A DNA stretch of 64,000 nt from Cyanoderma ruficeps. Lineage: Eukaryota; Chordata; Aves; Passeriformes; Timaliidae. The translations under genes were made by a program, and so were the position numbers. The notes beneath the pieces are model-generated. The model did no database searches. It saw only the letters and a list, made by a program, of their open reading frames with translations, and was not told the DNA's origin. The DNA is taken from contig VZDJ01000174.1 in NCBI GenBank assembly GCA_008694505.1, positions 10,694,286-10,758,285 on the forward strand, given 5' to 3'. Shown here one piece after another: positions 49,101 to 61,011 of this stretch (within the stretch, counting starts at the first letter, position 1; the number at the start of each line of letters is the position of its first letter).

Positions 49101-52100
49101 CTTCATTGCACACATGGTGTGTATGTGTGTGTATATATATGTATATTATAGTCCTGGGGTATTTACATGTAGCAGCTGCTGTGGCCTTTATGGAATCTCT
49201 TACACAGCTCCAAGTTGACAGGAGCACGTGTGGGTGTCTCTGTGCAGATATGGCTCACCCTTGGTGGTGGGAGATTATCAGTTCTTGTACATTCAACAGG
49301 ACTGCTTTCTGGAACTTATCACTTCTTAGGAGTCCTTCACATGCTATTTATCAGCTGGTGGTTTTCCTCTTCTTGGCCTGCTGGTTTTTGGTAACAGTTC
49401 CACATGCACACAGGTACCTGCAGAGCTCTTTACATAACCTCACAGCAAAGGGGCTTTGTTGGTGTGTCCATTGCTGTCCAACCTCAGAAAAACAAACACT
49501 GGACAGTTCTATGCATGACATCTCTCAGGAGTTGTTTGCTGTTGTCTGTAGCTGCCTGTGCTGTGCATTCATGGCCACCTTCTGTCCATTGCAGGCTGTC
49601 CTTCATTTCCAGAGGCAGCTCTTGCACTGGTGCTGGCGCTGCTGGCGCAGCAGGACAGCTGCACGTTTGGAGGAGCAGGAGGGCCTGGTTCGTGCAGGAT
49701 GTCACTACAGGAACCAGCTGCTGCTGAAGGCCTTCTCTCTGTGGAGACAGAAGACTCAGGAGAGAGGAACAGAGTAAGAATTCTTTTCAAACAGAGAATT
49801 ATTTGCATTGGCCTTGTGGCAGCCTACTTTGGACAAACAGCATTTAATTCACCATGGTGCTCATTCCTTTTTTGTGCTTTGGAGTCTACTAAGTTGTCTT
49901 TCAGTAAATGAATTACTGAAAATAACAAATGTGGACTCAAGTCAGTGCTAGAAGTGTCCAGTAACATGGACTGCGTTGTAGGACAAATAATTATTTTTCT
50001 TATAGGAGGTTCAAGGAGACAGAAGCTTTAAGATTTCACTGTTCAAAGTGTCTGCAGCAGACTTGGAACAAGTGGAGAAAGGTAAGAGAGTTAACAGATG
50101 GAGAAGAGTGTGAAGTCTTCGTTATGTTTGAATGGCTTGTACTCATATGGGTAGAAGTTAAATTGTTTATTTTAAACACTAGTCATTCCTAAGCTCTCCT
50201 CCCTTTTCATGTGGGTAAAACCAGTTTGATGTGGGTGGAACAGGAACTGTGTAGGGAGGAGAGGAAAATGTTTTTGTTCATGTATCTGGGTATGGTGAGA
50301 ATAGGAATATGGTTTAGATGTACCTGGGAATATAATCAGAGTTAGTCTGATGAAATTGTCCCTACTCAGTACTTGGTGTGTCCTTCTCAAAACTTAACTT
50401 AGAATTTTGCAGCCATGCCTTTGTGTAGGGCCTGTATTTGTGTTACAGATTGTAGCAAACACTGTCACAGAGTACTTTCATGTGTGGGCTTTTTCCTTAC
50501 CATGATATGAGGTACCAGATGTGCCTTGCAGCATGTCTTGGCAATCTGTGAGAAGTTTTATAGTTGGAGCTGCTATGTTGGTGCACACCTGTTAACTTGA
50601 GTGGTTGATATCAGTCTTCGAGAGGATTCCTACAAAGAGCAGGAAGAAAAAAACACCTCAGCTAGGCCTTTTGGGGACAGCAGAGTGCAGCATCAATTGG
50701 ACTGAAAAGCTGTTCCAGCAAGGTGAAGGACTGATGTTTCTCCAGAGACTGGAAATGGTCCTTTTCCCTCCTCTCTCTGCCATTACTTATTTTCCCTCCT
50801 TCATGTTTATGTATCTTTTGGGTTTTTTTCCATTTCCTCCTTCTAGTATGTGGAACATCAGCGTGAGAAATGGAGGAAGTTGGTGCAAGCAGACCTGCAC
50901 TATCGACATGTGTTGCTGGGCAAGACCTTGGCAGCTTGGAAGGTAGGATGGAGCAGCCTTTTTGAGGCACCTGTCTGTGTGTGCTCTGGTGTCTCAGTGA
51001 GAGCTGAAGAGCCCCCACACTGCTCCACTGGAGGCACATACACACCACGTGTGCAAGGTAGAATGGAAGCTCTTGTATGTAGAGTTGTATGAGCTCCAGC
51101 ATTGCTTTTTGGAGCAGAAGAACCAAGGTAATCTTGTAGCACTGGTGAGTGGTCTGTCACAGTTAGCATTAACTATTGTGGAGTGACTTCTTGTCACAGC
51201 AAAGCAGCATTTGATTTCAGTGGTTGTATCTTTTTCCCCTGTACTTTACTGACAGTGCTACTTATGAGTTAGTAAGAGTTAGATGCTAGAAGAAGTTCTA
51301 GATGTTTCCTCTCTCACAGGTGTTAACAGTTGAGGTAAATTTACCTCTCACTACTATTTTTTTTTTCAGATTTACCAACAAAACATCCAGTGCATTCTGT
51401 ATCAAGTGGCTGAGAAGGAGGAGCAGCACGCTCGACTGCTGCTGCGGTGAGCCTCTTCCCAGGCAGCGTGAGGGAAGTGACTGCACTGCAGCAAATTCAT
51501 CACTTTCTTTCACTGCCGCCTTTGTAACTTTTTGAATGTTCAGTGCTGGGAGTTGGCTCTGTCATGCATTGCTGTTTCTTTGCATGCAGGTCATCTAGTT
51601 AAAATAAATCAGCCTCTTCCTGTTTGCTGTCTGTTTTGCTTGAGTATGTTTTAAATCTTTGTTTAGTCCTGCAAGAGTCATCAGACAGCAAACTGCATCA
51701 TTCCCTGTCTGCTGTGGTATTACAGCAGCCTGGAAGATGCAGAGCCTCTCTTGCATTACAGTGGGGAGAGTGGTTATAGATATTATCACATTGCATTGGT
51801 TGTAGTTACTTTAGTTTTAATTATCTTATTTGTTTTAATGCTGTACAGCTTGAGTCACTTACAGAGCCCGATTGGCTCAGCTGAAGCGGCTGGATTTCAG
51901 TGTTCTGTTTTGCACTGCCTTCTCTTCAGCAGAGACCTGAAGGGGCAGAAGTTGATTTGCATGACTGAGTTTATAGATGCAGCTGGTTTTGGTTCCTCTG
52001 TGAATAGGAAAGTGCCAAATGAACAAGTGAGAATCACTCATAATGGGTTTGTTTGTTTTTAACTTTTGTGGTTTTAACTTTTGTATTTTTGCCTTCAGAC

Positions 52101-55100
52101 AGGTGCTGTGTGCCTGGAGACAAAATGCCCTTGCTCTTATACATGAATCTGAGGCAACTACTCAGGCAGATGAGCACTACAGGAGAACAGTCCTGTCAAA
52201 GGTAGGATCTGTGAGCAGGTGCCAAGGTCTCAGTACAGGTGCTGGTTCAGGCAGGGGTCAGGTAATTAGAAGGACCAAAAACTTAAATCTAAGAGCCACT
52301 ACTAAGAGAAATCTGCAAAGTGGGAGTCTCATCTTGTTTTTGCAGGTGTCTCTGAAACTTGTCTCTGTGAGCTCATGGCTTTTTCTCTTCCTTCTTCTCA
52401 TTCCTTAGAAGGAAGGGAAATCTAGTAGCATGATATAGCATAGTAGTATTGGTGAGGTGGGGCAGGGAGGGGATGGATGAAAGAGAAGAAAACCTTGAAA
52501 AATGCCAAGGGGACCCTCTGAAATACTTCTGTGTTTAATTTGTAGGACATTCTTACAGTCTGCTGAACCTTTAGTGAAAAATGAGGTGGAAATGGTTATG
52601 TTAGCAGTGATGGGGGGAGTACACTGTGTCCCCTTCCATTGCAGTGCCAGTCTGTGTCCCACCTCCTGTTTGCCTTGTATCCTTAGGTGCTGCTGCAGTG
52701 GAGAGACACGGCCTGGCTACGAGCCTGTCACCGCCATCTGAAGGTGACAGCTGTGCTGGAGGCCAGAAAACATTTGGATTTTGGTGAGCTGATGGAGATG
52801 CTGAACTCTCCAAAGTCCTCGTTGTCTGTGAATGAGCCAAGGGCAGTGTGTTGTGTCATCTGTACAGTTGAAGTGACTGGATGGGCTGTTGGCTTACACA
52901 GGATGTCCCCACAGAAGGGAGAGTGAATTGGGACTCCAGTGGTCTGCTGAATGCTGCTTGTGTTACGTTTGTTTCTGTTTGTACTATATAACAGATGGTA
53001 ACACTTCCTTCCTCAAACGAATTTTCCATTACTAATTTTGAGAACCACAGATATCTGTTTTGAGGGCAGTGCAAGTAGTCTTATCAAGTACTGCCTCAGT
53101 CTTTTTCTAGTAATTCATACTGAAAGAGCCTCAAACTCTGCAGGCATTTTCATGGTACCATGGTACATTCGTGCCATGAGGACTCTGAAGCACAGAGGGC
53201 TTTCCTAAAGGTTATAAAGAATGTCAGTGGCAGCAGGGAAGATTTGTAAGTCACAGCTCCCTGTCTGTTACATGAAGTGTTCACAGTTCTTCCTGTACTG
53301 AATACTGTCAGTGCTGAGTGTTGTTCAAGTATTGCTGAAACAGTTGGGAACAGTAGCTGATCACTTGATACTCTGAGATTTATTGTCTCCTTTTGGTACA
53401 CGAGTTAATTTATCTCCCCCTACCAGTGCATTTACAGAGCCTGTTTCTTCACTGGAAGGAATTAATGAGGGAGTCTGTGATGCTGAGGGCTCAGCACCAC
53501 AGGGCAGCACAGCACCACCAGCAGCACCTGCTCCACAAGTACCTGAGGAAATGGAAAAATTATCATCAGCACTGCCTTGGGAAAAAGGTGAGAAGGATCA
53601 GGAACCTCACCAGCCTGTGGGAAGTTACAGGTGTGGAGGAACACACTCTGTCTCCTGGTAAGGGAATGGCAGTCTGGGCTGAGGGGGAGTGTGACAGCTT
53701 TGTGTGCTGAGGAGGAAGGAGCAGAGCTGTGTCTGCCTGAAGAAACTGATAGGAGTAACAGACTTAACAACCTGAGCTTACTGCAAATGAAATCCTTGCT
53801 GGGCTCTGCACAGGGGGGTGCACTGTAGGGCTCTTGGGTGTTGAGGGTGGCCTCAACAGAGCAAAGGGAGGGTGATAAAGGCTCTTTGCTAGCTGTTCTA
53901 ATACCATTTGGCTCAGATAAATGGGGTTTGTCTGCAAGTGACTCACTCCTCACTGTTCTGGTTGCCTTGCAGCTGCTGCAGAGAAGGGGAGATGAACTAA
54001 TGACTCACAGACTTTGCTCTGCATCCTTTTCTTGCTGGAAAACTCGGGTAAGGAATGTTCCCCTGGGTAGACACCTAGCTCCTTGCTAGTCATTCTCCCT
54101 TTTCCTTCATGTTCCATTTATACAAGGACCAAGAAAACTTCATTTAAACATTTTCAGGATTTTTTGGTTCAGCTAGCACACAAAACACCTTGCCATAGAC
54201 TGGGTGAATTGAGTGGGTTTTTCTGCACTGGCTCTACCATCACTTCCTCCTTGCTTGGTGCATTGGCTGGTGTTCCTGGTGTTGGGTATGTGAACTCCTA
54301 ACCTGGTTGCTGTGCATTTTTTCCCGTAACAGCTGTTGCAGCAGCAGTGGGAAAGGCAGCAGACAGTGCAAGCATTGTGGCACTGGTCCCTTACAGTGCA
54401 GAGAAAGGTAAGGGGCTGTGCAGGGCAGGGGCAGGCAAGTGAGTTTCCAGATGTGCAGATCTTGTGCAGATTTGCCTGCAGTCAGCAGAGTGCACACTGA
54501 ATGTATCTTTCCTCTTTGGGGTGCTCTGTGTTATTTTGGGATGCTGGAAAAATCCCTAAAATTTCTTAGCTGATTAAAAAATATGCCCATTTTCCCCCAT
54601 CTGGCCTCAGCTAACTCAAATCTCTGTCCCTTTGTCATTGTGGCAGTGTCCTGCTGTTGCTGTAGCTCTGCCTATTCCTCTCCAGTGGAAGGGAGAGTGT
54701 TGCTGTCTGCAGGGGGAGTCCCTGGCCTGGAACCTGCCTGTGTAACACTCACAGCTCTCATTGTTCCTGTTGCAGGTATTTGATGCTTGGCTCAGGTTTG
54801 CCAAGGGGCAGCAGGAGAAGAAAGATGACATTGAAAAAGTCCCAGGAATTCACCACACAACCCCTTTGAGGGAAGGTGTAAGCCATGCCTTGAGAAGCAC
54901 TGCTGGCATCCAACAGCTGCAGGGACAGCTGCATACCCAGCAGCAGCTGGAGGTGAGAGAGTGATTGCTCAGATGCATACCCAGAACTGGGCTGCTCTGC
55001 TGTGGGCTGTGTGCCTGTGTGTATGTGCATGCGTGTATCGTGGAGCTCCACATCCCAGCTGCTGTTTAGGTCCTATGTACACTTCTGTCTCTGGTTCAAA

Positions 55101-58100
55101 GCATTTCATTCAGCTGAGACAGGAGGACTTCAGACTCACTGAGAACCTTTCTTAATGAAACTATTTTAAAACTGGCCAATTTCTGCCACAGACAATACTT
55201 CTGACTGAAACCTTTGCACGTGGGTCAGGTCTCTAAATTCTGTGCTAGAATGAGGCATTAGAGGCTACATCTGATCCTGTCTTAGATTTAGCACTGCTTA
55301 CACCTTCATACATGGGCTTGTGTCCTTTTCTGCCTTTGAGTATCAGCCCAGCCCTGTGTGTAAAGGATGCCTGTACTGACTGCTCTCTTCCTGCTTCTGG
55401 GCAGCATTCCCAGCTCTTTCCCAGGTTTTCAGGATACCAGTTGTTCCATTTGCTCATGTGCAGCTTGTCTTGGTGCAGAAGTACCTTATTAATTCTCCTC
55501 ACCCAAATATTACCACAGTGGACCTCCTGATTTAGTTTAGAGAACTGATATGACTTTGAGGGCATCAGAAGCCTTGGTTCCTTCTCTGTAGGTGATGTGG
55601 TGTTTTCTGCTCTCAGCCATCAGATGCTCTGCTATTCTCTGTGTTGGCAGGCAGCCTGCAGTCTTCACCAGTCAGTGTATTGTTGTGCCATGCTGTGGAA
55701 ACAGAAGGCTCTCTCCCAGAAATTAAATAACCCTTTTTCTTTTTTGCTACCTCTGAAGAAGCAAGTGACATTTAAAAGGCCTGAGACAAGAGGACATTCA
55801 TCAGAGGAAGAGCCACAGCCTTTAAAATGCAGACATCTACCACTTCACCCTGCTGAAGGGGACTCAGTTCTCCGTGGCCTGTGAGTGTAAATTTCAGTCC
55901 CTCCCCCATTTCTCTGGCATATAAGTAACTTTGCATATCTGTGATCTATGTGTGTCTCATTTTTGTGTTTCCAAGTTTTCTCATTGATGACTTAACTGTG
56001 ACTTGCCTCATGTGGCTGGTGGTACAGTGTTACAAGAGCTGCTGTGTAATGCCAGCATCAGCCCACACGTGGGGAAGGTATTTGTGACTGTACTGCCAGT
56101 GACAGGTAGAACCAGCTCAGCTCTAGACCTTCCACTTTGTTTTTCTCAAGGTACAGTGAATCTGTGGAGCATTGGCCATTTGTCACAGGAACAGTTACAC
56201 AGAGAAATATTTGAAAGATACCTTTGGTGGGATTTTGGCCATTGGGAGAGCTCATCTTGCCCAAGTGACCTAATGTCACTGAAGCTCTTGTTTTTTTCAC
56301 TGAAGTCATCTGATGAAATGATAAACATCAAGATCCTGCTGTACAGAAGCTGAACTTCCTTCTTGCCCCTTTCTTTTCCCTGGGGAAGCTATTCCTTAAA
56401 AAAACTGTTGATCATGGAGCAAGGAAGAATTGTCTGTGAAGCTTCTCAGTGCAGGACAGGAACCCTACAGGGAAATGAGATTGTAACTTCACATTGCTTT
56501 AAACAAGTGTATGCTGCCAAAGAGGAGTTTGTCCTGTTCAGTTGTGTCACTTCCACCACTCACTATTGACACAACCATTCACACGGTGAACTAGATCCTC
56601 ACATTAATGCAGATTGAAATTTAATTTTTAAGAATCATTGTTGCATGCAAGGAGAATGTTGCAGAGCAGGGATGAATGATGAAACAGGGCTGTTTCTTTA
56701 GCTGCAATGCCAGCTGATGCCAATTTACGATAATCCTAAGTCTGGGGCAATCTTTGTTCTGTTTTTCTTTTCAGAAATGCCATTCAACGAGCCAGGTTAC
56801 CACCACAGAAGCCTGACTTCCCTCTGGAATCTCTAGGAAGCAAGGAACTGCTGGGACCTCCTTTTGCGAGGTAGAAAACCTAATTTTAAAAGAAAAGAGG
56901 GTGTGTGACCTACAGTGGGCACAGTAGAGCAGCCAATTGGAGAGCTGTGTGGAAGAGAATGACAGGAGTCTCACCTTTTTTGCACTGACTGCAAAGGGAA
57001 ATATCAACAGGTTGCAATGAATAGTGACCTTATCCTTCTTCCTGTACAGGTCAGAGGTGCCCTTTCAGCAAACATCTGTGAATAAATGTCCTGCACAGAC
57101 TGGGAACTTAATGCTGACACCTCACGTGGAAGAAAGTACCTGTAAATGTCTATCCCAGATGGGCAATGCTGCTCATCCCCATCCCTCTCTCACTTGTGCT
57201 TCTCTCCCCCCGTGGACACAGGGCATGCACCGTGCAGGGCAGGGGCCAGAGCTGTGGTCTCCTGCATCTTTCATGTCCCAAATGAAAGCTGGCTCAGAAG
57301 AGGTGAGTGTATTGCTGGAGGAACAGTTGGTGTGTGTACTGGGCTGCTGTCAGCAGCCCTGTTGCTTATTGCTGTGTTTTCTTGTGGTTCTGAACTGCCC
57401 ACCTGGATATTGAGCTGTTTTTCACTTGTTAGCTGTCATCTTTAAAGCTGACCAAGTGAACTGCCTCTGAATGCCCAAGAGCTGTTTACCCCTAGTGTGA
57501 TGCAATCCACATGTTGTTCTGTTTCATGCCTTTTTTCTGGTCTTTCTAGGCAGATCTTTTCCTGGCAAGTGATGTGAGGGTGCTGCCTCTTCAGAGTTCA
57601 GAGCAGTTACACTTTGCTGTCCAGATTGCAGGGATTTAAGAGAAACTCAGGAGCAGTGGGTGTGTCTGAGAGCTTCAAAAAATTGAAATTCACTTAACCC
57701 TCCTAATAGGTGCTTGCATTTTGAACTCCTTGTTCCACACAGAATGGGAAGTTTTAATCTTGGTGAAATGTGTCCTTGCTAGAAATCAAAGAGCCCATCT
57801 TCTAAGCTCTGCTTCTTCTGTGGGATTTTATGAGAGGGGCTCAGCACCTACAGGAGTTGTCTGAGTGAGAGTATGACTGAGTAGGTCAGGCACATCCTAC
57901 TTGTAGGGCTGACTTAAGAAAATGCTTTGAGGAAAACCTCAATATCATTCTGACCTTCTAGAGAGGAGGTCAGCCTGTGAGTGGTCACAAAGGAGCCCAT
58001 TCCCAAGACTCTCAACAGAATTCTGTGGCGAAGAAGTTGCAGCCACATTTGCTGTCACCTGAAGACTTGGTGGGAAAAGGGAGTCACCAGACTGCAGGTA

Positions 58101-60457
58101 CATCCTCAGATCTAAACTGTAGCATTTGTTCATCATCTAGTCTGTCTGAGACTGCAGGTCACTGCCACAGGGCAGTCTTGTGTGCCAGCAGCAGGAGGTA
58201 AAGGGTATCAGTATTCCTTCCTGGGGTGGTAAATGCAGTTGTATGGATTCTGCTGAGCCTGGGGGCTAAAGCCCTGCTCTAGGCTGAAAGATGGGAACTG
58301 CCTGAGGCCAGGTGCTTTTAGCAACAATGTGCTCAGGTGCTGGGGTGTTCATATGTGCCACAGAACTTGCTTCAGGAGGGAAGTTCATCCAGCAGAGCTG
58401 AGATTTCCCTGTACTTACAGCGTGGCTGTAAAGGGGACAGATGGTGTCTAAGCACCTCTCCTTGTGGTGTTTTTAATGGCATCAGAGCATGAAATGTGTT
58501 CTGCAGGACTACTGTACTTAATTACTGCTAGACTAAATGTGAAAGACTAAATCCTGAACAGGCCAAAACAGTATCTGTAGTACTAAACCATCCACCAGAA
58601 CATTTCATATCTTTTGTGTGCTCAGACTGAGTCTTCAAGAGCTTGTACTGCTGTCAGAACTCCTGCCCCCTCACTGTACCTGATCCTTTGGGGTGAACAG
58701 GTACATGTCACAGGGTAACAAAACACCTGAAAAGGACTCGGGAGGGTTCCGTTTTTCCTGTCATTAAAAATAATTCCTGTTTCTTTGATAAGAAGGAGTG
58801 GATGTCTGTTCTACCTCCATTGTTTGTGCCTCATATCTTCCATTCAGCTGAAGGGAAGAAGAGGGAGCACAGTTCCAGAGAAGAAATGATGTTGGAGAGA
58901 AAGGTGGAAGTTGAACTCCGACATATCCAGCAGCAGATGCAGTACTACTACAGCAGGAAGCAGGAACTCAAGTAATGCCCCTTTAGCCAGCCTTTCTTCA
59001 TGTTGTCCACTCTGTTGCACTTTTACTGATATCTACCCTGGAAATAATCAGTCTGTTCACAGTAGAACTGTGGATGAAACAGAGAAAAGTTGCAGAGATT
59101 TTTATTTTCTCCTTTTGAGTTCACTCCAGGTGAAGGAGAGTATGTGCATAAGTACTTCTGTAGTCAGCCAAGTGGTTTAATTATACCTCTGGCAGCTCCT
59201 GCAGAAGCATGTCAGAGGTGTCATTGGGTGTAACTGAAGACAGTACAAATGAATTGGGTAGAGCAGTTCAAATTTAGCTTTTTGTTATTTTGTCAAGAGG
59301 ACTGAGCTTTTCCAGCTTTCAATGAAAAAAACTAAATATGGCTGGTATTTGGTAACTGCTCTACTAGAACAAGAAAACAGAAATGCTCAAAAGAAATGGG
59401 GGTTGGGGGGCATTTAACTGTCAGGAAAGGAGGAAGTCAGGGACTAGAAGCAGGAGGTGGAGATGACAGTTTTCAGATTTCTCTGCTTTCCAGTATCTTT
59501 TGTTTTTTTCTTTTTTCTTTTTTACCTTTTTAAAAAGATTTTAACCATTGACTGGTTTGAGACAAAAAATGGGTCTTATTGCAAGTATCAATTTCACGTC
59601 TAAGTTGGCTTAGAACATTCAGCTTTTAACTGGGATAAGATTCCTTCTAATCCATTTTATCAGGTGCTGTCAGCAGCAGGCAGAGATTCTGCAGCAGTGG
59701 CTGGAAATGAGCACACAGCCAGGAGCTCAAGATGGTGTGCAAGGAGTTCAGGAAGAACTGGGTCAGGTGTGTACACAGCATTTAAATTGAAGCTGCTGAG
59801 GTGATTATTACTGGGCCATGCACTTAGCCTAAGGGCTGATGGTAGCTGTGAGGAGTTGTGTAGTAATTGTGGGGTTTTGTTTTGTATTTTGAATAAGATG
59901 AGGTTGTTGCCAGTCAAGGAGGGCCAGACTGGCATCTGGGAAGCAACAGCTGTTAGTAAAATGCCAAGAGAAGGAAAATTTGTAGTCAGAATTAGGCTGA
60001 GGAGCAGAACAGGCTGTGTAGATTCATCTTCCTGTTTGTTCAGAAATGTAACTCCTGCTCCAGTAGACCTTTCTGAGGCTATTTCCAAGCTATGGATCAA
60101 GCTTTCATAGACTCAATCTCAAATTTTTTTCTGCAATTTCCCAAGACAATTCCCTGTGTGCAGCCTGGACCTGCACTGCTTTCAGGGCCCAGGTTCCCGT
60201 AGTCAGAGTTGCAGTACTGGGAGGTCTTCCTGACTGACACAATCTGTCCCTTACTGGCCCTCAAGTGAGATAATACACCAGCTGCTGGAGCAGCTCCTGC
60301 TGTCAAACAGTAACTGCTGTCTCACTGTACAAACCATGTTCCCTTTCAGCTGCAGGTGAGGATCAGCACTCTGAGCAAAGCACAGCTGGCTGAGAGGCAG
60401 CACGTGCAGGCCCTGCTTGCCCGCCTGCGGGACATCCAGCGTGCCCTGGAGCTGTAG
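37144..60457 (+). CDS. SFI1: SFI1, centrin-binding spindle-assembly protein
   Basis: SFI1 is a long helical centrin-binding protein of centrosomes and centrioles. Coding exons: 37144-37163, 39088-39267, 40303-40374, 41940-42047, 42208-42302, 43811-43928, 44549-44651, 45548-45704, 46471-46632, 47039-47109, 47802-47894, 48252-48349, 48633-48714, 49595-49773, 50006-50081, 50847-50942, 51370-51446, 52099-52201, 52687-52783, 53427-53587, 53973-54047, 54333-54407, 54776-54952, 55651-55880, 56775-56870, 57050-57302, 57962-58097, 58848-58971, 59664-59766 and 60350-60457. Phases close to 1174 aa (human 1242). The start MEKFRSR resembles human MEKKIDSR. SFI1 repeats with L..AF..W cores run from about residue 70 to 825, for example [15 protein letters not shown] low-complexity linker and a coiled coil ([19 protein letters not shown]) end the protein. 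A start exon further upstream is possible. The intron after 46632 looks U12-type. Confidence 0.95.
39889..39925. repeat. Small tandem duplication in an SFI1 intron
   Basis: CTCGAGTATTCTGGACT occurs at 39889-39905 and again at 39909-39925, a direct repeat with a period of 20 bases. It looks like a recent slippage duplication. Confidence 0.85.
40411..40471. repeat. T/G-rich low-complexity run
   Basis: Runs of T broken by G (ggttttttggattttgtttt, then ggtggggg) follow the SFI1 exon ending at 40374. It is a simple repeat in intron sequence. Confidence 0.7.
40733..40792 (-). mobile_element. Short CR1 3'-end remnant
   Basis: The plus strand reads cacagactattctgaattgaaaaggaccc and then atcatggagtccaactctt. 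This resembles the reverse complement of the CR1 3' terminus seen in birds. It is short and diverged, so the call rests on about 60 bases. Confidence 0.6.
44132..44446 (+). mobile_element. CR1 LINE 3' fragment in an SFI1 intron
   Basis: It contains ggatggctttaagttgaaag, ttagattgaatattaggaag, cccatccctggaagtgttcg and, at the end, aaggtcctttccaacccaaa. This is the standard avian CR1 3' region in sense orientation. It is 5'-truncated with no coding remnant and ends about 100 bases before the SFI1 exon at 44549. Confidence 0.88.
44790..44945 (+). mobile_element. Second CR1 fragment, different subfamily
   Basis: It contains ttcagattgggcattaggag, gatcttcctgagagggtggt, ccctggaacagactcctcag and cctgtcagagttcaaggtgc, matching the 3' part of another CR1 subfamily in sense orientation. 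It lacks the terminal repeat, so it is either truncated at both ends or diverged. Confidence 0.75.
46633..47038 (+). other. SFI1: Probable U12-type intron of SFI1
   Basis: The donor is gtatccaacc and the acceptor is cagagacag without a pyrimidine tract. The branch-like sequence TGCTTTAAC at 47020-47028 ends about 10 bases before the AG. The three features together match the minor (U12) spliceosome class: donor consensus GTATCCTT and branch consensus TTCCTTAAC close to the AG. Splicing here joins CAT T|AT GTT, giving HWKHYVVLC, which aligns with human HWKHYMLLC. Confidence 0.65.
49110..49149. repeat. TG/TA microsatellite
   Basis: The run tgtgtatgtgtgtgtatatatatgtatat lies in the SFI1 intron before exon 49595-49773. 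Confidence 0.75.
59868..59949 (+). repeat. Copy 1 of an 82-83 bp dispersed element
   Basis: This copy lies in the last SFI1 intron region, after exon 59664-59766. It runs from TGTGGGG to GGGAAGCAACAG and matches 62058-62140 with only a few differences. It contains the perfect stem TGCCAGTC / GACTGGCA around a loop of about 11 bases, and an outer GTTG / CAAC pairing. I do not recognise the family. Confidence 0.85.
60350..60457 (+). other. SFI1: SFI1 terminal coding exon
   Basis: The acceptor ccctttcag precedes 60350. The exon encodes 35 residues ([20 protein letters not shown], then [15 protein letters not shown]) and TAG at 60455-60457. The heptad-like leucines close the C-terminal coiled coil, as in the human end (LRQALC). 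Confidence 0.93.
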
Positions 60458-60717
60458 TGCAGCCTCATCTCCTCACCCTGGGGTAGGACTTCCTGCCCCT
60501 TCCACAGCAGGGCCTGATGGAAGAGATGTATCCACTCACTTGTTCTGTGTATGGCATTTATATTTGATAAATTAAGTTCAAACAAGTCTGCTTTTTTTTA
60601 TTGTTACTCTAGCTGATCAAAACCAAACTGGAGCTACATCTACCTCATGCTGCACTTTGCAAGACCTAGTTTAGGTTACCTGTCATGCCAAAAAGATAAG
60701 CAACACAGATAAGACTC

Positions 60718-60723
60718 TTTATT
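60718..60723 (-). terminator. Candidate PISD polyadenylation signal
   Basis: AATAAA reads on the minus strand from 60723 to 60718. It would give a PISD 3' UTR of about 2.5 kb that enters the SFI1 3' UTR. Nearer variants may also be used, so the choice is uncertain. Confidence 0.35.
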
Positions 60724-61005
60724 TCAAAATGTTTGCAATTAAATGAGTTCATGTCAGTAAGTCATACACTTTGACATACAAAAGTACCGTGCTACTGATA
60801 CAGTTGAATTAAATGGATTCTCCATGCAGGAGAAATTCACAGCATTATCAGTACCCTCGAGGAACTTGGTTTTCACTCCTGGGGTGCATTGCTGGCCCTG
60901 CATCACAAGCAGTGTTGGTTTATTAGCTCGCTCTGCACAGTATTACAACCATCAGAAAAACAGCCACTTGCATGCTGAATCCTCTCTTCCTTTTCTGAGA
61001 TTTCG

Positions 61006-61011
61006 AATAAA
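61006..61011 (+). terminator. Candidate SFI1 polyadenylation signal
   Basis: AATAAA lies about 550 bases after the SFI1 stop codon. A second AATAAA follows at 61095-61100. I cannot tell which one is used. Confidence 0.45.
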
